DNA from: Candidatus Methylomirabilota bacterium
GTDB lineage: Bacteria > Methylomirabilota > Methylomirabilia > Methylomirabilales > Methylomirabilaceae
Assembly (NCBI GenBank): GCA_003104975.1
Contig: PQAM01000009.1
Location: 1 to 64,000, forward strand
Direction: 5' to 3'
DNA length: 64,000 nucleotides
The stretch's first letter is position 1; the number at the start of each line of letters is the position of its first letter. The translations under genes and the position numbers were made by a program. The notes beneath the pieces are model-generated. The model was not told where the DNA came from, did no database searches, and worked only from the letters and a program-made list of their open reading frames with translations. This document shows positions 56,970-64,000 of this stretch, one piece after another.

Positions 56970-57374
56970 ATGAAGTTTCTGAAAAAGATATTCAGCAAGC
57001 AACAGATGGGAGACACGCAGGAAGATCAACAGGGCGGTGACACCTCGGACGAGTCGACGGAGGCAACCGGAACACCGCAGGTACAGGGGGTGTTGATTCT
57101 GACCCGGCACCATCTGAACGATTCGTGGGGATTACTGGAACAGATCACGGCGCTGCAACGATCCAAGGGCTACCGCATTGCCGTCAACATGATCTCGAAG
57201 GCCGCAGTCTCCGAACGCTTCGATGATGATACGTACCTCCACGAAAAGATACGCAAAGAGTTCGCCAAGCTGGGCGGCGACGATCTCATCGCGCGGACCA
57301 AGGTATTTCCCTGTCAAGCGTCGGGCGGCAACTCCGGCGTCTATTGCATCATCTTCAACCGTCCTCAGCCGTGA
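56970..57374 (+). CDS. Hypothetical protein
   Basis: I do not recognise this 134-residue protein. A basic N-terminus (MKFLKKIFSKQQMG) is followed by a Glu/Asp/Gln/Thr-rich low-complexity stretch (17-40) and a compact domain (VLILTRHHLNDSWGLLEQIT to VYCIIFNRPQP) with alternating strands and helices. AAAGGAGAAGC precedes the ATG. It is probably cytoplasmic. Neighbours give no clear hint. Confidence 0.6.
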   Translation: MKFLKKIFSKQQMGDTQEDQQGGDTSDESTEATGTPQVQGVLILTRHHLNDSWGLLEQITALQRSKGYRIAVNMISKAAVSERFDDDTYLHEKIRKEFAKLGGDDLIARTKVFPCQASGGNSGVYCIIFNRPQP

Positions 57375-57689
57375 TGTCCGGTGCGTAGCGCCTGCCGGAG
57401 CAACCATCACCCGAGGCAGGTCCGAGATTGGCTGACGGCCGATCAATGGGCGGAGGTGTTCTGACCGATTCCATGCGCCTCCGCAGCCGGCGCCTTTTCT
57501 TCGAGCGTTCATCCTTTTTGGAACGCCACGGGTCCGGCAGACGGCCGGCGCGGCCTTCGCCGGGCGAGCCGAAATTTCCGTGAAGAATAATCGAACCTTT
57601 CGAAAGCCGACGTGTCTAAGCAACAGACCGCGCGGTGCGAACGCGTCCGTGGTCCGCTGTTCGCCGTAATCGGGCCGGGAGAGAAACCC
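57375..57689. other. Intergenic region
   Basis: The stretch contains GC-rich local hairpins (for example GCCTGCCGG...GAGGCAGG near 57393-57423) but no structure I can assign and no credible gene. Confidence 0.4.
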
Positions 57690-58025
57690 ATGCACAATCT
57701 GTATCGCCGCATGATGAGTCTGGGCAGTCTGCTGCTCCTGCTTGCCGGATGCGTGTCGTTGGGTGAGGAGTTTCGGACGCCGACGGCTGAGATGATCAAG
57801 AACGGGGTGACGACGCGGTCGGAACTGCTTCAACTGTTCGGATCTCCGACCCAGGTCGGAATCGAGGATGGAAATCAGACCTGGACGTGGCTGTATGTGA
57901 GGGCGGGCGGTTTCGGCAAAAATCTCTCCAAGGAACTGCACGTGACATTCGGCGCGCGAGGGATCGTGAAGTCGTACTCCTATACATCCAACCTGCCGGA
58001 GGAGGTTCAGCGAGACACCCGGTGA
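57690..58025 (+). CDS. BamE/SmpA-like small lipoprotein
   Basis: ATG 57690 gives a 111-residue product with a lipoprotein signal (LGSLLLLLAGCVSLGEEFRT) and a domain containing IKNGVTTRSELLQLFGSPTQ, then WTWLYVRAGGFGKN and LHVTFGARGIVKSYSY, which resembles the two-helix/three-strand BamE (SmpA/OmlA) fold. A role at the outer membrane is likely. The frame opens at 57612 but those codons are not signal-like. It precedes the tol operon by about 100 bases. Confidence 0.72.
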   Translation: MHNLYRRMMSLGSLLLLLAGCVSLGEEFRTPTAEMIKNGVTTRSELLQLFGSPTQVGIEDGNQTWTWLYVRAGGFGKNLSKELHVTFGARGIVKSYSYTSNLPEEVQRDTR

Positions 58026-58128
58026 GACGCTGGAGCAGGGCGCCGCAGCCGGAAAAGCGCGATCGGGCAAATAGGCTTGACCATGATACAGGGTGGTGGT
58101 ATAAGCACGATTTGGGGACAATGATAAG

Positions 58129-58845
58129 ATGAGTGTCGTCAGTCTCGTTGCGCAGGCAGGACTGGTTGCCAAGGCGGTACTGCTCATTCTGGTAGGGTTT
58201 TCCTTGCTGAGCTGGACGCTGATCTTCATGAAGCTCGGGATGTTCCGACGCAGCCAACGAGAATCGGCGCAGTTTATCCAGATCTTTCGTTCTGCCAAAA
58301 ACCTGACGACTGTCTTTGAGGAATCAAAGCGATTTACCGGAAGTCCTGTCGTCAACGTATTTCAAGAGGGGTATCGCGAACTCAGCCAGTTAGTGAAAGG
58401 GGGCAGCGCGGCTGCACCATGGCCGGCCGCCAATGAGCCGAGGACCACGGCTGTCGACCTCCCACTGCACAAAGAACCGATCGAACTCATCAGCCGGACC
58501 CTCCGACATGCAAGTATGAAGGAGGTGGCGCAACAGGAACGAAACCTGATCGTCCTGGCGACGACGGGCAACGTGACCCCCTTCGTCGGTCTCTTTGGCA
58601 CCGTCTGGGGGATCATGGACGCCTTTGCGAGCATCGGCCAGGCGGGCTCCGCGAATCTGGGCGCCGTGGCGCCCGGGGTCGCCGAGGCCCTGATCACCAC
58701 GGCGGCCGGGCTTGGGGCGGCCATCCCGGCGGTCATCGCGTACAATTACTTCGTGAATCGGGTCAGAAGGCAGGCAACGGAAATGGAACTGTTCGGTCTG
58801 GAGTTTCTCACCTTGGCCGAACGAATTCTGGCCAGGAGCCGCTGA
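58129..58845 (+). CDS. tolQ: TolQ proton channel subunit
   Basis: The 238-residue inner-membrane protein has three membrane segments (LVAKAVLLILVGFSLLSWTL, VTPFVGLFGTVWGIMDAF, VAEALITTAAGLGAAIPAVI) in the MotA/TolQ/ExbB pattern. With TolR it uses the proton gradient to energise TolA. A 1-base overlap joins it to tolR. Confidence 0.93.
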   Translation: MSVVSLVAQAGLVAKAVLLILVGFSLLSWTLIFMKLGMFRRSQRESAQFIQIFRSAKNLTTVFEESKRFTGSPVVNVFQEGYRELSQLVKGGSAAAPWPAANEPRTTAVDLPLHKEPIELISRTLRHASMKEVAQQERNLIVLATTGNVTPFVGLFGTVWGIMDAFASIGQAGSANLGAVAPGVAEALITTAAGLGAAIPAVIAYNYFVNRVRRQATEMELFGLEFLTLAERILARSR

Positions 58846-59288
58846 TGGCGATGGTCTCACCGGGTCCGGGTTCAACTGAGCGGCCCGGCGGCGGTGCGCT
58901 ATCCGAGATCAATATCACGCCGTTTGTCGATGTGGTCCTGGTACTCCTGGTCATTTTCCTGATTACGGCGCCGATGATGCTCAGAGGCATCGACGTCAAG
59001 GTGCCGAAGACCGAGACCAAGAACGTCGGACCCGAAGAGCGGCTGATGCTGACGGTGACGAAGGAGAAGGCGATCTATCTGGATAGCCAGCCGATTACCC
59101 TCGGCAGATTGGAGAAGGTCCTTGTCGGACTTCGACAGCGTGACACGAAGGCGGCGGTCTTCCTCCGGGCCGATGAGGGGGTTCCTTACGGCGTGGTCGT
59201 CAAGGTGATGGATACGGTGAAGAAGGCCGGGATTGAACGGTTGGGGATGGTGACCGAACCGATTCAGCCTCCGGCGAAGGGGCAGTAG
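58845..59288 (+). CDS. tolR: TolR
   Basis: The 147-residue ExbD/TolR protein has SEINITPFVDVVLVLLVIFL with the conserved membrane Asp, then a periplasmic domain (MLRGIDVKVPKTETKN, VFLRADEGVPYGVVVKVMDT). It forms the stator with TolQ. tolA starts 1 base after its stop. Confidence 0.93.
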   Translation: MAMVSPGPGSTERPGGGALSEINITPFVDVVLVLLVIFLITAPMMLRGIDVKVPKTETKNVGPEERLMLTVTKEKAIYLDSQPITLGRLEKVLVGLRQRDTKAAVFLRADEGVPYGVVVKVMDTVKKAGIERLGMVTEPIQPPAKGQ

Positions 59289-59289
59289 C

Positions 59290-60123
59290 GTGACGGCGGG
59301 GACGACCGAGCGACGCCTGTCGTTGTCGGTGATGTCGTCCTCGTGCGGGCTGTCGTGTGCGCTTCACGCATTGCTGGCGCTTGCGGTGGTGTACGGCCCG
59401 CAATGGTTTTACGGCAAGCCGTTCAAGGTGCCGCTGAACTATGAAGTCACGCTGGTGTCTCCCAGGCAGACCGATAACGCGCGGCGATCGGATGCGTCGT
59501 TGCGGGCGGGACCGAGAGCGGCCGCTACAACCGCGACCGCGAAGGCTGCCGCACCGCCGCGGGATCTGCTGGCGCTGCCCTCACCGCCGAAGGCTGGTCT
59601 GCGGAGCGAAGACCTGGTCTTGTCGAGCAGGCGCCGAACCTCCGAACGCTCGCCCGTTGCACCTGCCCCGATGCCGCAGGCGCCTCCACGGATCGTTGCC
59701 CCCCAGGTCGCCGCTGTGCCGACCATTGCCCAGGCGGCGATCACTGTGCCGACGACGAACACGGAGCAGGCAGGAGCGGGTCAGAGTCCGGTCGGGGGTA
59801 CAGAAACCGGGGTGATGGTGGGCAATGGCGATCCGGCGTTGGCCTATTACTTCGTCCTGATACAGGACAAGATCACCAGCAACTGGACGCCGCCCAAGAT
59901 GAGCCCCGGTGCGACGGCCAGTGTGAGCCTGTCGCTCAGGATTCTCCGTTCCGGGCAGGTTCGTGGGTTGGCGGTCGGATTGTCGTCGGGAGACCGGCTG
60001 CTTGACGATTCCGCCCTCCGTGCCGTGGGCCTGTCGAACCCGCTGCCGCCGCTGCCGCCGCTGTATAAGGCCGAGGCGCTTTCACTCGATTTGCGCTTTA
60101 CGTTTGTGGGGGAGAAAAGTTGA
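59290..60123 (+). CDS. tolA: TolA/TonB-type energy transducer
   Basis: GTG 59290 opens a 277-residue protein with one N-terminal membrane segment (SCALHALLALAVVYGPQWFY), a Pro/Ala-rich periplasmic linker and a TonB/TolA C-terminal domain (YYFVLIQDKITSNWTPPKMS, LRILRSGQVRGLAVGLSSGD). It reaches through the periplasm to Pal and TolB. TonB function cannot be ruled out, but the tol context argues for TolA. Confidence 0.88.
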   Translation: MTAGTTERRLSLSVMSSSCGLSCALHALLALAVVYGPQWFYGKPFKVPLNYEVTLVSPRQTDNARRSDASLRAGPRAAATTATAKAAAPPRDLLALPSPPKAGLRSEDLVLSSRRRTSERSPVAPAPMPQAPPRIVAPQVAAVPTIAQAAITVPTTNTEQAGAGQSPVGGTETGVMVGNGDPALAYYFVLIQDKITSNWTPPKMSPGATASVSLSLRILRSGQVRGLAVGLSSGDRLLDDSALRAVGLSNPLPPLPPLYKAEALSLDLRFTFVGEKS

Positions 60124-61457
60124 TGCGATCGTCCGCTTACCTGCGTATCCGTCGCGCGCTCTGCCTCTTGGGCCTCGCAACTGTCACGACACTTCCGCTT
60201 TCGGTCGTCTCCGCAGAGGAGAGATATACCGTAGACATCGTCCGGAAAGAGGCGCAGAAGATCACCATTGCGATCGCCGGCTTTCCGCCGCTGAAGTCCG
60301 GTTTGACGAACGAGGATCCTGGCACCCGGGCGGGCTCGATCTTGACCGATGATCTGAAGAGTACGGGAATGTTTGATGTCGTCGATCCGTCCTTTCTTCC
60401 GGTCGAGGCCGCCCGCGTCGAGTTGGGACAGGAAAAGGGGTTGCTGCCGGCATTGTCCACCTTGAAGGTCCAGGCGCTGGTGGTGGGCAGGCTGTCGTCC
60501 CGAGACGGCGGGTTGGTGTTGGAAGGTCAGCTTTTCGAGGTCGCGAAGGGTGAGATGCTGTCCGGCAAGCGGTATGCGGGTGATACGCGGACCTTGCGGA
60601 CGATGGTGCATCGTCTGGCCGACGAGATCGTCTTTCGGTTGACGGGGGAAAAGGGGATCGCCTCCTCTCGAATTGCCTATGTTTCCTCTGTCAATGGCGC
60701 CAAAGAGATCTATGTCATGGACTACGATGCGTATAACCCGCTCCTGATCACCGGTAATCACTCCATCAACCTCTCCCCGCGATGGTCTCCGGACGGCAAG
60801 AAGATCGCCTACACTTCTTATCGTGACCGGAATCCCGACCTGTTTGTCATTGACCTGGAGACCGGACGGCGTCAGAAGATCTCATCGAATCCGGGACTCA
60901 ATGTAGCCCCGGCGTGGTCTCCGGACGGTAAATGGCTGGTCTTTTCCATGAGCAGCAGGACCGGCACCAATCTCGTTATGATCAGGCCGGACGGGACCGG
61001 ACTTCGTCAACTGACGCATGGGCCGCATATCGATATCTCTCCATCGTTCGCGCCGAACGGGCGGCAGATTGTGTTCAGCTCGGATCGGGGTGGGACGCCT
61101 CAGATCTATGTCATGGATATTGAGGGGACGAATATTCGGCGTCTGACCTTCGGGGCCGGAGACTATAGCGTGTCGCCTCGATGGTCTCCGCGCGGAGATA
61201 AGATCGCCTTTGTAGGCAAGGCGCGCGGCAGCTTCGATATCTTTCTGATCAGTCCCGATGGGACTGGACTCATACAGTTGACTGCAAGCTCGCGTCACAA
61301 CGAGGAGCCGTCGTGGTCGGCTGACGGTCGGCACATTCTCTTCACCTCGACGCGGAACGGGTCTCGGCACCTGTACATGATGCGGGCCGACGGATCGAAT
61401 CAGCGACAGGTGACCAGGAGCGGAGGCGAAAACTACCTCGCCGACTGGTCGCCATAG
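60123..61457 (+). CDS. tolB: TolB
   Basis: The 444-residue periplasmic protein has a signal peptide (LCLLGLATVTTLPLSVVSAE), an N-terminal TolB domain (KITIAIAGFPPLK, LTDDLKSTGMFDVVDPSFLP) and a beta-propeller with repeated PRWSPDGKKIAYTSYRDRNP-like blades. It binds Pal. ATG 60123 overlaps the tolA stop (TGATG) with GGGGGAG upstream. Confidence 0.94.
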   Translation: MRSSAYLRIRRALCLLGLATVTTLPLSVVSAEERYTVDIVRKEAQKITIAIAGFPPLKSGLTNEDPGTRAGSILTDDLKSTGMFDVVDPSFLPVEAARVELGQEKGLLPALSTLKVQALVVGRLSSRDGGLVLEGQLFEVAKGEMLSGKRYAGDTRTLRTMVHRLADEIVFRLTGEKGIASSRIAYVSSVNGAKEIYVMDYDAYNPLLITGNHSINLSPRWSPDGKKIAYTSYRDRNPDLFVIDLETGRRQKISSNPGLNVAPAWSPDGKWLVFSMSSRTGTNLVMIRPDGTGLRQLTHGPHIDISPSFAPNGRQIVFSSDRGGTPQIYVMDIEGTNIRRLTFGAGDYSVSPRWSPRGDKIAFVGKARGSFDIFLISPDGTGLIQLTASSRHNEEPSWSADGRHILFTSTRNGSRHLYMMRADGSNQRQVTRSGGENYLADWSP

Positions 61458-61639
61458 GCGAGGACAGCGTCCTACCGGGTGGTTCCAGGCTAAAGACTCC
61501 CTCGCCCCCACTTGGAGGGTAGGGGGTGTAACTCAGACGATATCCGAGGGAGCCCCTTCCAGAAGATATCGTAACGATGTGGCGAAGAAATTTGGAGAAC
61601 AGTGCAGAACTGATCGTTGGCGAGAATAAGAGGAGGGAT

Positions 61640-62275
61640 ATGGAGATGAGATGGACGCAGCGGATAGGGGTCGGTTCCACCATAACATTGGCGCTGATGG
61701 CAACGTTGCTGGCCGGTTGTCCGAAACGGCCGGAAGTGGTCGAAACGGTTCCGAGGCCGGCAGCGCCGGCTGAGATGAGTACGCCGGCGCCAAAAGTGGC
61801 TACCCCAGAGGAGAAGTCCCCCACTGAGGTTGCGGTCCAGACGCCGGAGGCCAAGCTGCCCTCCGAGACCGGTGCGGCGCCAGAGGCGAGAATCGCCGAG
61901 GCGGAGATCAGACCGGATGCGGCCGCCGAGGCGGCGGCGACGGCGCTGAAAGACATCTATTTCGACTACGATCAGTCCGCCATTCGAGACGATTCGCGGA
62001 AGCTGATGAATGAGAATGTCGAATGGCTCAGGAACAACCCTGCGGCCAAGTTGACCATCGAAGGTCACTGCGACGAGCGTGGCTCCAGCGAGTATAACCT
62101 TGCGCTGGGCGAACGACGCGCCAGGGCTACGCGAGACTACCTGGTTGCCGCCGGGATCGCGACAAATCGGATCAATACGATCAGCTATGGCAAGGAGCGA
62201 CCCTTTGTGCTCGGGCACGACGAATCCGCCTGGAGGTGGAATCGGCGGGCGCACTTTACCGTCGGCGTAAAATGA
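61640..62275 (+). CDS. pal: Pal, peptidoglycan-associated lipoprotein
   Basis: ATG 61640 has AGGAGGG upstream and gives a 211-residue lipoprotein (LALMATLLAGCPKRPEVVET) with a Pro/Ala/Glu-rich linker and an OmpA-like peptidoglycan-binding domain (DIYFDYDQSAIRDDSRKLMN, LTIEGHCDERGSSEYNLALG, NRINTISYGKERP). It tethers the outer membrane to the wall. The 180 bases before it contain a short CTCCCTCGCCCCCACTTGG repeat. Confidence 0.94.
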   Translation: MEMRWTQRIGVGSTITLALMATLLAGCPKRPEVVETVPRPAAPAEMSTPAPKVATPEEKSPTEVAVQTPEAKLPSETGAAPEARIAEAEIRPDAAAEAAATALKDIYFDYDQSAIRDDSRKLMNENVEWLRNNPAAKLTIEGHCDERGSSEYNLALGERRARATRDYLVAAGIATNRINTISYGKERPFVLGHDESAWRWNRRAHFTVGVK

Positions 62276-62311
62276 CGAATCATCCGATAGACTGATTGCG
62301 GGGCCTCGCGC

Positions 62312-63544
62312 ATGAGACGGTATTACTTATCGGCGGCGGCAGCCCTCGGGATGTTAACGGTAGGATGTGAGGGCGACCTGCCGCTGCGGATGGTGCAGCA
62401 GGATGTGGACGCCATGCGGGGCGAGGTGGCGGCTGTCGCGGGAACCCGGCAGCACATGGAGGACCGCCTGCGGAGGATCGAGGACCGTCTGGAGAAGAGC
62501 GAACGGACCAGGGCGGTCCTGGAGGAAAAGCTGGGGAGGGCGGAGGCGGAGCTCAAGAGCCAATCAGCGAAGACGGTCCAGGAACGACAGGCGTTCCTTC
62601 AGTCTCAGGCCGCGCTCACGGTCAAGTTGGATGAATTGGCTACCAGTGTCCGCCTGTCCCAGGGGCAGACGGAAGGGACCGGTCATGGCATCACGGAGGC
62701 CAACCGACGGGTCGATGAGCTGGGGCGTCGTCTTGATCAGATCGGACAACGGCTGGCCGGATCGGATAAGCAGACCGGTCAGGCGGTCGCGGCTGCGCAG
62801 GAGGCGGCGGCCGTAGCCCGCCAGGCGTCGGCCGCGTCCCAGCAGACCGCTCAACAGGTGACGGCGGCGCTTCAGCAGATGGCCCAGCAGACCAACGCCG
62901 CGATCGAACAGATCAATGCGACCGCACAGCTCGCCCTGACCGAGGCCAGAAAAACAGGAAAGGGCAAACCGATCACCGGTCCTGGTTCGTCCCGCGCGGC
63001 GCCCCGGCCGGTGGCCCCCGCGGTGGCCTCGATCACGACGCCCCCCCCGATTTCGCCGACGCCCGCGACCCAGGCGCCGGTTCCGGAGACCGCACCGGCT
63101 GTGTCTGCCGGACGGACGACCGAACCGGCTCTACCTCCGGCCCAGACGACGAAACCGGCGCCAAGGGTTGGGAGCGCGGATGAGCTGTATCGGAATGCCC
63201 TGAACGATTACGCGAAGGGCGAGTACGATCTGGCGATCAGCGGCTTTCGAAATCATCTCGAGATCTACCCCAACTCCAGTCTCGCCCCGAATGCCCGCTA
63301 CTGGCTTGGCGAGTCGTATTACAGTCAGAAGGCCTACGATCAGGCGATCAGGGAGTTTGCGCTGCTCGTCAAGCAACATCCGGATAATCCGAAGGTTGCG
63401 AGCGCCATGCTGAAGCAGGGGCTGGCCTATCTGGAGATCGGGGACAAATCCAAGGCGCGGACGGTCCTCGACAACCTGCTGAAGCAGTACCCCAAGTCGC
63501 AGGAGGCGAGACGGGCGAAGGAGCGGCTGAGCCAGGTCAAATGA
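62312..63544 (+). CDS. cpoB: CpoB/YbgF Tol-Pal coordinating protein
   Basis: The 410-residue protein has a signal region with a possible lipobox ([10 protein letters not shown]), a long coiled coil (residues about 30-205), a Pro/Thr/Ala-rich linker and C-terminal TPRs ([60 protein letters not shown]). This is the CpoB layout and it closes the tol-pal operon. Its last 8 bases overlap the end of the converging leuB. Confidence 0.92.
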   Translation: MRRYYLSAAAALGMLTVGCEGDLPLRMVQQDVDAMRGEVAAVAGTRQHMEDRLRRIEDRLEKSERTRAVLEEKLGRAEAELKSQSAKTVQERQAFLQSQAALTVKLDELATSVRLSQGQTEGTGHGITEANRRVDELGRRLDQIGQRLAGSDKQTGQAVAAAQEAAAVARQASAASQQTAQQVTAALQQMAQQTNAAIEQINATAQLALTEARKTGKGKPITGPGSSRAAPRPVAPAVASITTPPPISPTPATQAPVPETAPAVSAGRTTEPALPPAQTTKPAPRVGSADELYRNALNDYAKGEYDLAISGFRNHLEIYPNSSLAPNARYWLGESYYSQKAYDQAIREFALLVKQHPDNPKVASAMLKQGLAYLEIGDKSKARTVLDNLLKQYPKSQEARRAKERLSQVK

Positions 63545-64000
63545 CAAGACGCTCGACGACGAGATCGCCCATCTGCGCCGTACCGACAAGACGTGTCGGA
63601 CTGGGTTCCCGGATATCGAGGGTTCGGTAGCCGTCATCGAGGACCCGACCGACAGCCGTTTCGACAGCCGTTGCCGCCGCCTCGCAGTGGAGCGAATACC
63701 GCAGGAGCATGGCGGTCGACAGGATCGTGGCCAGGGGGTTGACCGTATCCTGCCCGGCAATATCCGGGGCGGAGCCATGGATCGGTTCATACAGACCCGG
63801 TCCGTCCCCCAGGCTGGCGGAGGGGAGCATCCCGATGGAGCCGGCAAGCATGGCGGCCTCATCGCTCAGGATGTCGCCGAAGGTGTTCTCGGTCAGCACC
63901 ACGTCAAAGCGCCGAGGGTCACGGATCAGTTGCATGGAGCAGTTATCCACCAGCATGTGGTCCAGCTCGATGTCCGGAAACGCCTTGGCGGTATCGACGA
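63537..64000 (-). CDS. leuB: 3-isopropylmalate dehydrogenase (C-terminal part)
   Basis: The visible 154 codons encode [60 protein letters not shown] and [20 protein letters not shown], unmistakable LeuB motifs including the metal-binding Asp residues and the NAD-binding [10 protein letters not shown] segment. It works in leucine synthesis. The 5' part lies beyond base 64000. Confidence 0.95.
   Translation of the reverse strand, partial: VDTAKAFPDIELDHMLVDNCSMQLIRDPRRFDVVLTENTFGDILSDEAAMLAGSIGMLPSASLGDGPGLYEPIHGSAPDIAGQDTVNPLATILSTAMLLRYSLHCEAAATAVETAVGRVLDDGYRTLDIREPSPTRLVGTAQMGDLVVERLVI

Overview
The window is about 64 kb of GC-rich bacterial DNA from a diderm (Gram-negative-type) organism. 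It carries a complete Tol-Pal set, an outer-membrane polysaccharide export protein and an exosortase/PEP-CTERM protein-sorting system. The mix of exosortase genes, Prs regulators, many toxin-antitoxin pairs and abundant degenerate repeats would suit an environmental lineage such as NC10 (Methylomirabilis-like), but this is a guess from gene content and no marker gene settles it. I saw no rRNA, tRNA or CRISPR array.

Layout. 1-1000: start of a secreted Ig-like-domain protein on the minus strand, behind a sigma-54-type promoter and a class I cyclic-di-GMP riboswitch. 1500-9200: a toxin-antitoxin island with intact, duplicated, chimeric and decayed modules among low-complexity repeats. 9400-18900: exosortase, EpsI, PrsT, a PEP-CTERM protein, the PrsK kinase and the PrsR sigma-54 activator, with a four-helix-bundle (IVP) gene lodged between prsK and prsR. 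18900-26900: three more PEP-CTERM genes, two with matching sigma-54 promoters and shared upstream palindromes, mixed with further TA modules. 27100-29300: polysaccharide export protein and an outer-membrane barrel. 29300-30330: an array of REP-like palindromes around a truncated REP-associated transposase. 30330-33640: bioB, bioA, bioD. 33640-35110: rlpA and a TA cassette bounded by copies of the rlpA 3' end. 35300-50700: a Wsp-like chemosensory operon (CheW, CheR-TPR, CheW, MCP, CheA-REC, CheB) followed by hybrid kinases, receivers and an HD-GYP regulator. 50700-57400: HAD hydrolase, DUF2064 glycosyltransferase, an AAA/DUF4143 ATPase that truncates an exonuclease-RecQ fusion gene, and glucokinase. 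57700-63550: a BamE-like lipoprotein and tolQ-tolR-tolA-tolB-pal-cpoB. 63537-64000: the 3' part of leuB.

How it fits together. PrsK/PrsR probably switch on sigma-54 promoters of PEP-CTERM genes, whose products are sorted by the exosortase alongside an exported polysaccharide. A Wsp-like array, an HD-GYP phosphodiesterase-type regulator and a c-di-GMP riboswitch suggest that the same surface or matrix programme also responds to c-di-GMP. This link is inferred.

The most unusual signal is a set of degenerate low-complexity repeats (GAGGCG-type, AGTGTTGAGTG/CACTTAACACT-type and C-tract/G-tract-type) and palindromes. They fill intergenic gaps and also sit in frame inside at least eight genes, including three histidine kinases at the same point of the ATPase domain. 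In places they supply stop codons or ribosome-binding sites.
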